From: Devosia sp. 66-14
GTDB taxonomy: Bacteria; Pseudomonadota; Alphaproteobacteria; Rhizobiales; Devosiaceae
Assembly (NCBI GenBank): GCA_001899085.1
Contig: MKVB01000004.1
Location: 100,553-164,552 of the forward strand
Reading direction: 5' to 3'
DNA length: 64,000 bases
This document shows, piece by piece, positions 1-7,893 of the stretch. A program made the position numbers and the translations under genes. The notes below the pieces were generated by a model that worked only from the letters and a program-made list of their open reading frames with translations, did no database searches and was not told the origin of the DNA. Within the stretch, counting starts at the first letter, position 1, and the number at the start of each line of letters is the position of its first letter.

Positions 1-1
1 G

Positions 2-379
2 CTCGATACCTTTCGGCTGCTCGAAGCCGATGGCACCTGGCAGGTCGATATCGAGATCGAGGGCGAGTGGCGGGCGCTCTACAGCTTCGAGCGTCCCGAA
101 CGCAGCATGGACGAACTGCTGGCGCTGAATGAAGCCGCGGCGTCCTCGCCGTTCTTTACCCAGACCCTCCTGGTCGCCCGGGTCGAGAAGACCCGCCGCG
201 TCGCGCTGTTCAACCGCAAGCTGAACATCCACACCATCGGCGCACCCAGCGAGGGGCGGTTGATCGGTTCGGTCGCCGAGCTGCGCGAGTTGCTGGCCGG
301 CACCTTCGGCCTGCAACTGCCCAATGACGAGCGGCTCGAGCCGGCATTGCTGAAGATCATCGAACGCGAGCCCGATTGA
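2..379 (+). CDS. arylamine N-acetyltransferase, C-terminal part (5' cut by window)
   Basis: The frame is open from the first bases, so the start lies outside the window; about 125 residues are visible. The segment WRALYSFER, then a conserved Asn (ALNEAA) and SSPFF followed by a strand carrying R-x-A-L-F-N-R-K-L, matches the C-terminal lid region of the NAT family, which moves an acetyl group from acetyl-CoA to arylamines or hydrazines in the cytoplasm. The catalytic Cys/His/Asp region is not in view, so activity cannot be judged. The stop TGA overlaps the ATG of the next gene, which suggests co-transcription. Confidence 0.7.
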   Translation, partial: LDTFRLLEADGTWQVDIEIEGEWRALYSFERPERSMDELLALNEAAASSPFFTQTLLVARVEKTRRVALFNRKLNIHTIGAPSEGRLIGSVAELRELLAGTFGLQLPNDERLEPALLKIIEREPD

Positions 380-987
380 TGGCGCCGGTTTACGTCGACC
401 CCGACAAGGTGCTCGAGTTCAAGGACGAGCAGTCCTTCTACGATTGGCTGGCGGAGCACCACGACAGCGACGCGTGGGACGAGGTGTGGATCAAGATCCA
501 CAAGGTCGGCTCCGGCCTGCCATCGATCACCGCCAAGGAGGCGATCGACGTGATCCTCTGCTGGGGCTGGATCGACGCGGTTCGCAAGGGCTTCGACGAC
601 AAGAGCTTCCTGCAGCGCTACACCCGCCGCGGCAGAAAGAGCATCTGGAGCAAGATCAACGTCGACAACGTCGCGCGGCTGATCAAGTCCGGCAGGATGA
701 CCGAGCACGGCATGAAGCATGTCGAGGCCGCCAAGGCCGATGGTCGCTGGGACAGGGCCTATGGCGCCGGCAAGGACATGAAGATTCCCGACGACCTCAT
801 GGCGGCGATCGAGGCCGAGCCGGCGGCCCTCGACATGCTCGGCCGGCTCAGCGAGCAGAACCGCTTCGCCATCGCCTTCCGTACCCACAACATGAAAACC
901 GAGGCCGGTCGCAAAAAGAAGATCGAGAGCTTCGTCGACATGCTGAAGCGCGGCGAGACCATCTATCCCCAGGGTAAGCAGAAGTGA
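379..987 (+). CDS. YdeI/OmpD-associated family protein
   Basis: A protein of 202 residues. It has the features of the YdeI family: an N-terminal FxDWLxEHH segment, then WIKIHKVGSG, the CWGWIDAVRKG motif and a C-terminal basic helix (GRKKKIESFV). Members are small soluble proteins loosely linked to cell-envelope stress and peptide resistance; the biochemical role is unknown. A TTG lies one codon earlier, but the ATG overlapping the previous stop (TGATG) is the better start. It ends in a GTGA overlap with the DUF1697 gene, so genes from 2 to 2392 read as one operon. Confidence 0.8.
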   Translation: MAPVYVDPDKVLEFKDEQSFYDWLAEHHDSDAWDEVWIKIHKVGSGLPSITAKEAIDVILCWGWIDAVRKGFDDKSFLQRYTRRGRKSIWSKINVDNVARLIKSGRMTEHGMKHVEAAKADGRWDRAYGAGKDMKIPDDLMAAIEAEPAALDMLGRLSEQNRFAIAFRTHNMKTEAGRKKKIESFVDMLKRGETIYPQGKQK

Positions 988-1502
988 GCGTCTGGGTGGC
1001 GTTCCTGCGCGCCGTCAATGTCGGCAAGCGCCAGATGAAGATGGCCGAGCTCAAGGCGCTCTGCGAGGAGCTCGGCTATTCCGGCATCAAGACCGTTCTC
1101 GCCAGCGGCAATGTGCGTTTCGAGTGTCCGCACGATCCCAAGGCGGAACTGGAAGCGGCGATCGAGAAGCGCTGGGGCTGGTTCTCGGAGGCGGTGATGC
1201 GTTCGGGGCCCGAGATCGAGGCCATGCTGGCGGCAAGACCCTTCGCGGCTTACCCCGACGAGGGCAATTTCCACCGCTACGTCATGCTGTTCGACAAGCC
1301 CTTGCCTGAGGGCGCGCGCTATACCGGCATTGCCGACAACTACGATGTCGTGCGGGTCACCGAGCGCGAAATCTACCTCGTCGGGTACCGTCAGCCTGAC
1401 GGCCGGCACGGTCCGGGGCTGGACAAGTTCGACCGGCAGTTGGAGAAGGGCGCAGTCGCTACCATGCGCAACTGGAACACCATTCCCAAGGTCCTCAATT
1501 GA
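984..1502 (+). CDS. DUF1697 domain-containing protein
   Basis: A protein of 172 residues starting at GTG, overlapping the preceding stop by 4 bases. The N-terminus (WVAFLRAVNVG, then LKALCEELGY and VLASGNVRFE) is the hallmark of DUF1697, and the C-terminus ends in the usual ATMRNWNT segment. The fold is thought to be ferredoxin-like; no reaction is known. It is translationally coupled to both neighbours, but ribokinase next to it does not reveal a function. Confidence 0.85.
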   Translation: MSVWVAFLRAVNVGKRQMKMAELKALCEELGYSGIKTVLASGNVRFECPHDPKAELEAAIEKRWGWFSEAVMRSGPEIEAMLAARPFAAYPDEGNFHRYVMLFDKPLPEGARYTGIADNYDVVRVTEREIYLVGYRQPDGRHGPGLDKFDRQLEKGAVATMRNWNTIPKVLN

Positions 1503-2392
1503 TCACTGTCCTCGGCTCCACCAATCTCGATCTGATCGGCACCGTCAGCCGCATCCCCAAGCCCGGCGAGACCGTGCCCGGGGACCAGTTCTCGATGGCC
1601 GCCGGCGGCAAGGGCGCCAACCAGGCGCTGGCGGCCCGCCGCGCCGGGGCCGAGGTCCGGATGTTCGCCGCCGCCGGCACCGACAGTTTCGCCGATGAGG
1701 CGCTGAAGCTGCTGCGTGCCGACGGTGTGGATCTCAGCCAGGTGCGCATCGTCGAAGGCGCCACCGGCATCGCCATGATCTTCGTCGACGAGGCGGGCGA
1801 GAACGTCATCGCCATCCTCCCCGGCGCCAACGGCACCATGGGCCCGGCCGACGCCGACGCGGCGCTCAAGGGACTCGGTATCGGCTCGGTGCTGATGCTG
1901 CAGCAGGAGATCCCGCAGGCGTCGACCGAGCGGGCGCTCGAACTGGCCAAGGCCCAGGGCGTCGTCTCGATCCTCAACACCGCACCGTTCCTGAAGACCA
2001 CCAGGGCGGTGGCGGAACAGGCTTCGATCGTCATCGCCAACGAAACCGAGTTCGAGCTCCTGACCGGCGCCGGCATCGACAAGCTCGATGCGGCGATGAC
2101 CGACTGGGCCAGATCGCAGAACCAGACGGTGATCGTCACTCTCGGCCCCGACGGCGCCCGCGCCGCCACGCCGACCGGCAGCCTCAAGGTTCCCGCCATG
2201 AAGGTCGATCCGGTCGATACCGTCGGCGCCGGCGATACCTTCTGCGGCTATCTCGCCGCCGGCCTCGATCGCGGGCTGGACCTGGAAGCCGCCATGCGGC
2301 GAGCGGCACTGGCGGCCAGCCTGGCAGTCCTGAAGCCGGGCGCCCAACCCGCCGTGCCCTATCTGCGCGATGTCGAAGCGGCGCTGAAGTAA
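1499..2392 (+). CDS. rbsK: ribokinase (PfkB family)
   Basis: A protein of 297 residues starting at a TTG that overlaps the previous stop (TTGA). PfkB features in order: N-terminal GSTNLD, GGKGANQALA at about 36-45 for ribose binding, NETEFELL in the middle, and the C-terminal signature DTVGAGDTF with the expected catalytic base Asp246. It phosphorylates D-ribose to ribose 5-phosphate in the cytoplasm. No ribose transporter or RbsD lies beside it, so its physiological sugar could be another furanose or a nucleoside product. Length is normal for the family. Confidence 0.88.
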   Translation: MITVLGSTNLDLIGTVSRIPKPGETVPGDQFSMAAGGKGANQALAARRAGAEVRMFAAAGTDSFADEALKLLRADGVDLSQVRIVEGATGIAMIFVDEAGENVIAILPGANGTMGPADADAALKGLGIGSVLMLQQEIPQASTERALELAKAQGVVSILNTAPFLKTTRAVAEQASIVIANETEFELLTGAGIDKLDAAMTDWARSQNQTVIVTLGPDGARAATPTGSLKVPAMKVDPVDTVGAGDTFCGYLAAGLDRGLDLEAAMRRAALAASLAVLKPGAQPAVPYLRDVEAALK

Positions 2393-2397
2393 GCCAC

Positions 2398-2787
2398 ATG
2401 GAGCGGGCCTGGTTTGGGGGTAAGGTTGTTGAGCTGCCCCCAGGCTCGCATGCCGACGAACGCGGCGTTCTCACCACGATGGCGTTCGACCGGCACGGCT
2501 TTGCTGCCGTCCGGTGCTTCATCGTCGAGGCGCCGGATGGTGCCCGGCGCGGCGGTCATGGCCACCTCCGAGGCCGCCAACTGCTGGTGCGGTTGTCCGG
2601 TAGTATCGACATCGAGCTTCGCTATCACGGAAGCATCGAACGGCTGACCCTCGATGATGGGCTGCGTGCTATTCTTGTCGAGCCCCCGGTCTGGGCCAGT
2701 CAGACCTATCGTGGCGATCGGGCGAGTCTGCTGGTTCTGTGCGACACCACTTACGACGTTGACGACTACTCCAAGGATCCCGCCTAG
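2398..2787 (+). CDS. FdtA/QdtA-type cupin (putative sugar 3,4-ketoisomerase)
   Basis: A 129-residue single-domain cupin. The segment RRGGHGHLRGRQLLV matches the RGxHAHxxxxQ motif of the dTDP-6-deoxy-hexose 3,4-ketoisomerase family (FdtA/QdtA/WxcM-like), and the end, YDVDDYSKDP, matches the family's typical DYxxD tail. Known members isomerise a nucleotide-linked keto sugar. No dTDP-sugar synthesis genes are present here. It is followed with a 1-base overlap by a FAD oxidoreductase and then a glycosyltransferase, so a role in modifying a surface sugar is an inference. Confidence 0.7.
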   Translation: MERAWFGGKVVELPPGSHADERGVLTTMAFDRHGFAAVRCFIVEAPDGARRGGHGHLRGRQLLVRLSGSIDIELRYHGSIERLTLDDGLRAILVEPPVWASQTYRGDRASLLVLCDTTYDVDDYSKDPA

Positions 2788-3998
2788 TGACCGTCAAACG
2801 CATCGCCGTACTCGGCGCCGGCATACTTGGCTCGTGCCTGGCGCTGCTGCTTGCCCGGCGCGGTCACGACGTGACCGTGTTCGACAAGGAGAGCGAGCCC
2901 GTCGCCTGCGCCAGCCGCTGGAACGAGGGCAAGATCCATCTGGGGTACCTCTACGGGGCAGACGATAGCCTCAGGACGGCCCGACATATCCTGCCCGGCA
3001 GCTTGAGCTTCGGGCGCGTGCTTTCCGAGCTGCTGGGCGCCGACCTCAGGCCGCACACCACCTCCGGCGATGACATCTACCTCGTCCATCGCAACTCCGT
3101 GGTCGATCCCGTCACGCTGGAGCGGACATTCAGCCGCATCGACGAATTGCTGCGCGAACATCCCTTGGCGCGAGAGTACCTGGTCGACGTTTCCGCCGCC
3201 CGGACGCGGAGGCTCTCGCCGAGCGAATGCCGCGAGATCAGCGGCGCCGATGAGGTGGTCGCCGCGCTCGAAGTTCCCGAACGGTCGATCAACACGCAGT
3301 GGGTCGCCGACAGCCTGGCCGCCGCGCTGCGCAGCCAGGCCCGCGTCACCTTGCGGCTGGAGACGATGGTCACCGACGCAAAGCCGGCGGCCGACCCTTA
3401 TGGGAGATGGCATGTGGTTGCCGGCGATGGCACCTGCGAGCCGTTTGATGTGGTCGTCAATGCGCTGTGGGAAGGTCGCCTTGCCGTGGACCTGACGGCA
3501 GGCATCACGCCTGCGCCTGGGTGGTCCCACCGCTTTCGCTATTGCCTCTTCATGCGGACGACACGGCCTGTGGCCCTGCGCAGTGCTCTGATCACCGTCG
3601 GAGGCTTCGGCGACGTCAAGAACTACAATGGACGCGACTTCTACATGTCCTGGTACCCCGTCGGCATGGTGAGGCAAGGCGGTGGCATCACCCTCGAGCG
3701 ACCCGAGCCGTTGGACGCAGCGGCCACGGCACAGTTCGTCGGGGCGGTACGAGCTCAGCTGGGCAGTTTGCTGCCCGGTATCGACGCAGTGTTCGAGGCG
3801 GCCGAAGATATCAAGGTAAGGGGCGGCTTCGTCTTCGCCCAGGCCAAGGGATCAGTCGACGATCCCGCGGCAAGCATTCACCGACGTGATCGCTTCGGTG
3901 TGCAACGGGAAGGTAACTATTACTCCGTCGATACAGGCAAGTATTCGACAGCGCCGTGGATGGCCGAGCAACTGGCCGCAGAAATCTCTGGAGACTAG
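2787..3998 (+). CDS. FAD-dependent oxidoreductase (DAO family)
   Basis: A 403-residue protein starting at GTG. The N-terminal Rossmann motif GAGILGSCLALLLARRG and the following acidic residue (VFDKE) bind FAD; the remainder has the general shape of D-amino-acid-oxidase-type enzymes. The conserved N-terminal SRWNEGKIHLGYLY segment resembles sugar- or amine-oxidising relatives more than glycine oxidase, but a substrate cannot be named. It overlaps the cupin gene upstream and sits 4 bp before a glycosyltransferase, so it probably acts in the same glycan-related cassette. Confidence 0.7.
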   Translation: MTVKRIAVLGAGILGSCLALLLARRGHDVTVFDKESEPVACASRWNEGKIHLGYLYGADDSLRTARHILPGSLSFGRVLSELLGADLRPHTTSGDDIYLVHRNSVVDPVTLERTFSRIDELLREHPLAREYLVDVSAARTRRLSPSECREISGADEVVAALEVPERSINTQWVADSLAAALRSQARVTLRLETMVTDAKPAADPYGRWHVVAGDGTCEPFDVVVNALWEGRLAVDLTAGITPAPGWSHRFRYCLFMRTTRPVALRSALITVGGFGDVKNYNGRDFYMSWYPVGMVRQGGGITLERPEPLDAAATAQFVGAVRAQLGSLLPGIDAVFEAAEDIKVRGGFVFAQAKGSVDDPAASIHRRDRFGVQREGNYYSVDTGKYSTAPWMAEQLAAEISGD

Positions 3999-4002
3999 CA
4001 GC

Positions 4003-4869
4003 GTGCAGGGGGCTTCAATCACCACGGATGAGCTCTGGTTTCCCAAGGTCACGGCGCTCATTCCCTGCTACAACTCGGCGGCTTTCATCGATCGCACCCT
4101 TGAGAGCCTCGCCGCGCAGACCTGGCCGAATCTCGAGATTCTGATCGGGGAGGACTGCTCCACCGATGACACGCTGAGTATCGTCTCGGCCTTCGCTGCT
4201 CGTCGTACTGACGTGCGGATCCTGCGTCGCGACACCAATCTTGGATGGCTGCGCAATTGCAATGATCTGATGGCCAACGCCTCCGGCGAGTTGATGTTCT
4301 TTGCGTTCCACGACGATGCCATCGAGCCGACCTACATAGAGAAGTTGGTCGAAGCGCTTCGAGATACCCCCGATGCGGTTCTGGCCTACACGGATATGGT
4401 CTTGTTCCACCCTGACGGGCGGCAGGAAACCAAAACGTTCGAAGCCTTGTCCAATAGCCGGGGAGCGTTGTCGCGCGGCTTGGTGATGGGGGGGCAGGCG
4501 ACCGACTGGTGGATCCCCAATCGCGGGCTGTTTCGCTCATGGGCATTCCAGCGCGTTGGTGGGATAAAGCCGAATGCACAGGGCGAATTTTCCGCCGACT
4601 GGACGTGGCTGCTGCACCTTTCGCTGCTCGGCCCCTTTGTCCGGGTGCCCGAAACGCTCTGCCGCAAGTACTTCCAGAAGACCAGCCTCAGCCGGAACTG
4701 GGCATTCAGTCGCGCTCAGTGGCGCGCCCTGCGGCGCGCCGGCATACGCGAGGTGTGGAACAGTACCCTGGACTTGCCGCGCCGCCTCATCCTCGCCGCC
4801 TATATCGGCCTCAACCTGGCGCGGCTGGAAACACTGTGGCGACGCGCCGTCGGCGCGGCCCGTCGGTGA
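4003..4869 (+). CDS. glycosyltransferase family 2
   Basis: A 288-residue protein; the GTG at 4003 is chosen because the conserved region VTALIPCYNSAAFIDRTL begins soon after it, although the frame is open further upstream inside the previous gene. GT-A features are visible: the IPCYN nucleotide-binding strand, EDCSTDDT, and an acidic motif FHDDA in the position of the metal-binding DxD. It should transfer a sugar from a nucleotide donor to a glycan or lipid acceptor at the inner membrane face. It converges, with 6 bp between stops, on a second GT2 gene. Confidence 0.85.
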   Translation: MQGASITTDELWFPKVTALIPCYNSAAFIDRTLESLAAQTWPNLEILIGEDCSTDDTLSIVSAFAARRTDVRILRRDTNLGWLRNCNDLMANASGELMFFAFHDDAIEPTYIEKLVEALRDTPDAVLAYTDMVLFHPDGRQETKTFEALSNSRGALSRGLVMGGQATDWWIPNRGLFRSWAFQRVGGIKPNAQGEFSADWTWLLHLSLLGPFVRVPETLCRKYFQKTSLSRNWAFSRAQWRALRRAGIREVWNSTLDLPRRLILAAYIGLNLARLETLWRRAVGAARR

Positions 4870-4875
4870 AGCGGC

Positions 4876-5742
4876 TCAGTCCAGCTTCACCTGCGCCTCG
4901 TATGCCCTGAGCATTGGTTCGAGGTGATCCTCGAACAGCAGGCCGGGCGTTTCTTCAAGCGCCATGGGATAGGCGGCCTCGGCGGCTAGCGACAGGCCGA
5001 GAAAGGCGATCAGGCCTTCTGCCGTGCCGGGTGCCGCGAAGCGGTAATGGCCGGTCTCCAGGCGTCGCAGCAGGGCCTTTTTCGAGGCGATCATCTTCTC
5101 GGTAAAGCCGGCGCCGTTGCTCATCGAAGTCGAAACCTTGACGTAGTCGTGCTGCGGCGTGCCGAGCTGATGGACGCTGCCGGCGGTGCGCCACAGCTGC
5201 ATCAGCAGCTCGAGGTCCGTCATGTTGCTGAGTTCCAGATCGTAGCGGGCGTCACAGCGCCGCCGATCCCAGACGATCATCGAGTCCATCGACAGGTTGA
5301 CGAACTTGTAGGCGCCCGGCGTCAGCACCCGGTCCGGGCCGTTTCCCACGAGGCGCAGCCGCTTGTAGTGGTCGTTCATCACATCGAGGGCGGAGGCGAC
5401 GATCGGCTGCTCGACCAGCGCTGCCACCGCCAGCTCGAGTTTTCGCGGCTTCATCCGGTCGTCGGCATCGAGGATCGCCACATACGGCGTCTCGATGCGG
5501 TCGAGCGCCAAGTTGCGGGCCCGCGACGCGCCGGCGCCGACCCGGCCGGAGCTGAGGAAACGGAAGCGCTGGTCGACCAGGCCGGCGCGCCCCAGCACCT
5601 CCTCGTAGTCCTCGCCGTCATCGGTGATGACCCAGGCTTGCCAGTCGGCGTGGGTCTGCTCGAGCACGCTGCGGACCGCCTCTTCGATAAAGCTTTCGGC
5701 CTTGTAAGCGGGGATCACCACCGCCACCGTTCTGTCGGTCAA
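4876..5742 (-). CDS. glycosyltransferase family 2
   Basis: A 288-residue protein on the opposite strand to the preceding GT2. The N-terminus TVAVVIPAYKAESFIEEAV is the classic GT2 nucleotide-binding segment; SRARNLALD and the metal site ILDADD follow at about 92-113. The C-terminal half has no clear membrane segments, so it is a soluble or peripheral enzyme. The acceptor is unknown. With the convergent GT2 and the FdtA-like cupin it forms a small glycan-synthesis cassette of about 3.3 kb. Confidence 0.85.
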   Translation of the reverse strand: MTDRTVAVVIPAYKAESFIEEAVRSVLEQTHADWQAWVITDDGEDYEEVLGRAGLVDQRFRFLSSGRVGAGASRARNLALDRIETPYVAILDADDRMKPRKLELAVAALVEQPIVASALDVMNDHYKRLRLVGNGPDRVLTPGAYKFVNLSMDSMIVWDRRRCDARYDLELSNMTDLELLMQLWRTAGSVHQLGTPQHDYVKVSTSMSNGAGFTEKMIASKKALLRRLETGHYRFAAPGTAEGLIAFLGLSLAAEAAYPMALEETPGLLFEDHLEPMLRAYEAQVKLD

Positions 5743-5866
5743 AGTGCTGCTCCACGCCGGGCGGCGGTCTTGATTGGGAAGGGGCCCAAACCCATATCAC
5801 GGGCATGGAACGGCGCCACTGAAACTCGGGCCGCTCCACACCGTTGCTTGGAACAAGGACGATCGG

Positions 5867-6286
5867 ATGTCGCGCGTCTCCATGTTTTCGGCGCCCTTCC
5901 TGCTCGGCTTCGACGCGTTCGAGGAACGCATCGATCGGTTGAGCAAAGCCGCCGATGGCTACCCGCCCTACAATATCGAGCGTTCGCTCGATCAAGAGGG
6001 CGCGGAGACCTTTGTGATCTCCATTGCTGTCGCGGGGTTCGGCCAGCCCGACCTCGAGGTCTCAGTGGAGGACAACCAGTTGCTGGTGAGAGGCCGGCAG
6101 CGGGACGACGCCAACCGGGAATATCTGCATCGCGGCATTGCCGCGCGGCAGTTCCAGCGAAACTTCCTCCTCGCCGATGGCATGGTGGTCAAAGACGCGA
6201 TGCTACGGAACGGCATGCTGATCATCACAGTTGTCCGTCCGAGAGCCGAAAAGATCGCCCGCCGTATCGAGATCCGTTCTGCCTAG
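5867..6286 (+). CDS. small heat-shock protein, Hsp20/IbpA family
   Basis: A 139-residue alpha-crystallin-type chaperone. The start is set at ATG 5867 behind AAGGA (5855-5859). The rhizobial IbpA-type N-terminus (FLLGFDAFEERIDRL) is followed by the alpha-crystallin domain with YPPYNIER, VAGFGQPDLEVSVEDNQL and RGIAARQF; the short C-terminal tail lacks a clear IxI motif, ending ARRIEIRSA. It holds unfolded proteins in the cytoplasm for later refolding. A DUF1150 gene lies 15 bp downstream, a common pairing in this order. No ROSE-type thermometer was recognised in the short leader. Confidence 0.88.
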   Translation: MSRVSMFSAPFLLGFDAFEERIDRLSKAADGYPPYNIERSLDQEGAETFVISIAVAGFGQPDLEVSVEDNQLLVRGRQRDDANREYLHRGIAARQFQRNFLLADGMVVKDAMLRNGMLIITVVRPRAEKIARRIEIRSA

Positions 6287-6301
6287 AAAGGGGAACATGA
6301 A

Positions 6302-6574
6302 GTGCAAGAGAACAGAGAACACCCCATCGACAATCCCCTGCGGAATCTGACCCCGGCCCAGTTCATGGCGCTCGGCGGCAACGCGGTGGTTTATGTCAAG
6401 CATGTCAAGGGCGCGGATATGGGGCCGATCCTGCCCGACAGCGAATTCAGCGAAGACTCCGACTTCCACATCGTGGTCTCGGCCGACGGCTCGCCGTTGA
6501 TGGTCGGCGACAGCGAGGAAGCCGTCGAGGAGTGGCTGAGCGACAAGTCGTTCGGCATCGTGACGCTGCACTGA
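6302..6574 (+). CDS. DUF1150 family protein
   Basis: A 90-residue acidic protein starting at GTG 6302 with AAAGGGG upstream. The sequence ALGGNAVVYVKHV in the first half and the strongly acidic EAVEEWLSD end match DUF1150, a family found beside IbpA-type small heat-shock genes in Hyphomicrobiales. The function is unknown; co-transcription with the chaperone gene suggests a stress role. An ATG at 6297 is out of frame and not used. Confidence 0.85.
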   Translation: MQENREHPIDNPLRNLTPAQFMALGGNAVVYVKHVKGADMGPILPDSEFSEDSDFHIVVSADGSPLMVGDSEEAVEEWLSDKSFGIVTLH

Positions 6575-6598
6575 GGCCGGGTCAGGTCGCGAACGACA

Positions 6599-6628
6599 AG
6601 GGCCTCCTCCCGGTTGGGAGAAGGCCCT
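6599..6628. terminator. hairpin between convergent DUF1150 and ptsN
   Basis: AGGGCC at 6599 pairs with GGCCCT ending at 6628, with an inner CTCCC/GGGAG pairing and a GGTT loop. There is only a weak T-rich tail on either strand. It lies between convergent genes and probably ends transcripts from both sides. Confidence 0.6.
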
Positions 6629-6649
6629 CGCGATGACAGTGATCTGAAC

Positions 6650-7117
6650 TCAGGCGGCTCGGGTGTTTTCGAGCGGCTGGGTCAGGATGCCGTAGAGTTC
6701 GCTCGCATCCTCCGAGCGGCGCAGCCGCGCCACCACGGCTTCGGTGCGCAGTATCCGCGCCACCCGGGCCAGTGCCTTGAGATGGTCGGCGCCCGCGCCC
6801 ATGGGAGCGAGCAGCAGCATCACCAGGTCGACCGGCTGATCGTCCACCGCTTCGAACTCCACCGGGGCTTCCAGCTTGGCGAACACCGCCGTCACCGCGC
6901 CGAGGCCGGCAAACTTGCCGTGCGGGATGGCGATGCCGTTGCCGAGCCCGGTCGAGCCCAGCTGTTCGCGATCGTTGACGGCTTCGAAGATGGTCGCCGT
7001 ATCCTGGCCCGAGATCTTGGCTGCCCGCTCGGACAGCCGCTGCAGCACGTCCAGTTTGGTCTTGATCCCTGAGCAAACAATCACCGAGTCCTCCGAGAGG
7101 ATGTCAGCCAATTCCAT
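6650..7117 (-). CDS. ptsN: PTS IIA-like nitrogen-regulatory protein PtsN
   Basis: A 155-residue EIIA-Ntr protein. The phosphorylation site is visible as GNGIAIPHGK, with the active His at about position 66, and DREQLGSTGLG precedes it as in the family. It receives phosphate from the PTS-Ntr chain and links nitrogen and potassium status to sigma-54 functions and envelope stress. ATG 7117 is preferred over a TTG one codon upstream. It is the last gene of the rpoN-hpf-ptsN run. Confidence 0.93.
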   Translation of the reverse strand: MELADILSEDSVIVCSGIKTKLDVLQRLSERAAKISGQDTATIFEAVNDREQLGSTGLGNGIAIPHGKFAGLGAVTAVFAKLEAPVEFEAVDDQPVDLVMLLLAPMGAGADHLKALARVARILRTEAVVARLRRSEDASELYGILTQPLENTRAA

Positions 7118-7165
7118 CAAGAAGTTCCCATCGTGGATGCGGAAAGACCAAGCTTTTCCGGAGCC

Positions 7166-7732
7166 CTAGTTCGGCCTGAGGGCTGGATCGATCCAGCCAA
7201 TATTGCCGTCGGCGCGGCGGTAGACCACATTTAGGCCACCATGTCCAGCATGCCGGAATACGACCACTTCCGCCTGGGTCAGATCAAGCTGCATCACCGC
7301 TTCGCCCACAGACATCTGCCTCAGGCTGGAGGTCGCCTCGGCGATCACCGGGGGTGAGTAGTCCTCCATCAATTCATCGTCATCGCCCGGCGCGGCGAGC
7401 ACATAGGACGGCGCTTCCTCGGCGCTGCCATTGCCGCGGCGGTGCGCCTTGAGCTTGCGGTTATAGCGGCGCAGCCGCTTTTCGATGGTGTCCGCCATGC
7501 CCTGGTAGGCCGACAGGGCGTCCCCGCCATATGAGCTCGACTGCAGCACGGCGCCCGAGTCGAGGTGCACGAGGCACTGGGCGTTGAAGCCCGAGCCCTC
7601 GGGTTCAAGGGTAAGGTGGCCGGTATAGTTGCCGTCGAAATACTTCTTCACCACCGTGTCGAAATGGCCCTGCGCCTTGATACGCAGCGCATCGCCGACA
7701 TCCATGTTCTTTCCTGAGACGCGCAGTGTCAT
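7166..7732 (-). CDS. hpf: ribosome hibernation-promoting factor, long form
   Basis: A 188-residue protein; the start is ATG 7732, where the family sequence MTLRVSGKNMDVG begins, behind AGAGGA. It has the N-terminal S30AE/YfiA domain (about 1-105) and the C-terminal dimerisation domain found only in long HPF, with VVVFRHAGHGGLNVVYRR and GWIDP near the end. It pairs 70S ribosomes into inactive 100S dimers in stationary phase. It lies between rpoN and ptsN, its usual place in proteobacteria. Confidence 0.93.
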   Translation of the reverse strand: MTLRVSGKNMDVGDALRIKAQGHFDTVVKKYFDGNYTGHLTLEPEGSGFNAQCLVHLDSGAVLQSSSYGGDALSAYQGMADTIEKRLRRYNRKLKAHRRGNGSAEEAPSYVLAAPGDDDELMEDYSPPVIAEATSSLRQMSVGEAVMQLDLTQAEVVVFRHAGHGGLNVVYRRADGNIGWIDPALRPN

Positions 7733-7893
7733 GGAGGTCCTCTTTCTCTTTGGTCTGGTCGGGCCGGAGCGGCCGCCACCAAGAGATGTGGTCACCCCGG
7801 TAGGGGGAGTCTAGACCGCCCCTATCCGAGGGGCAATGCGCGGATCGGCATTGGGTTCAAATGCGAGGTGTCGACAGCCGCTGCGCCGAGGGG

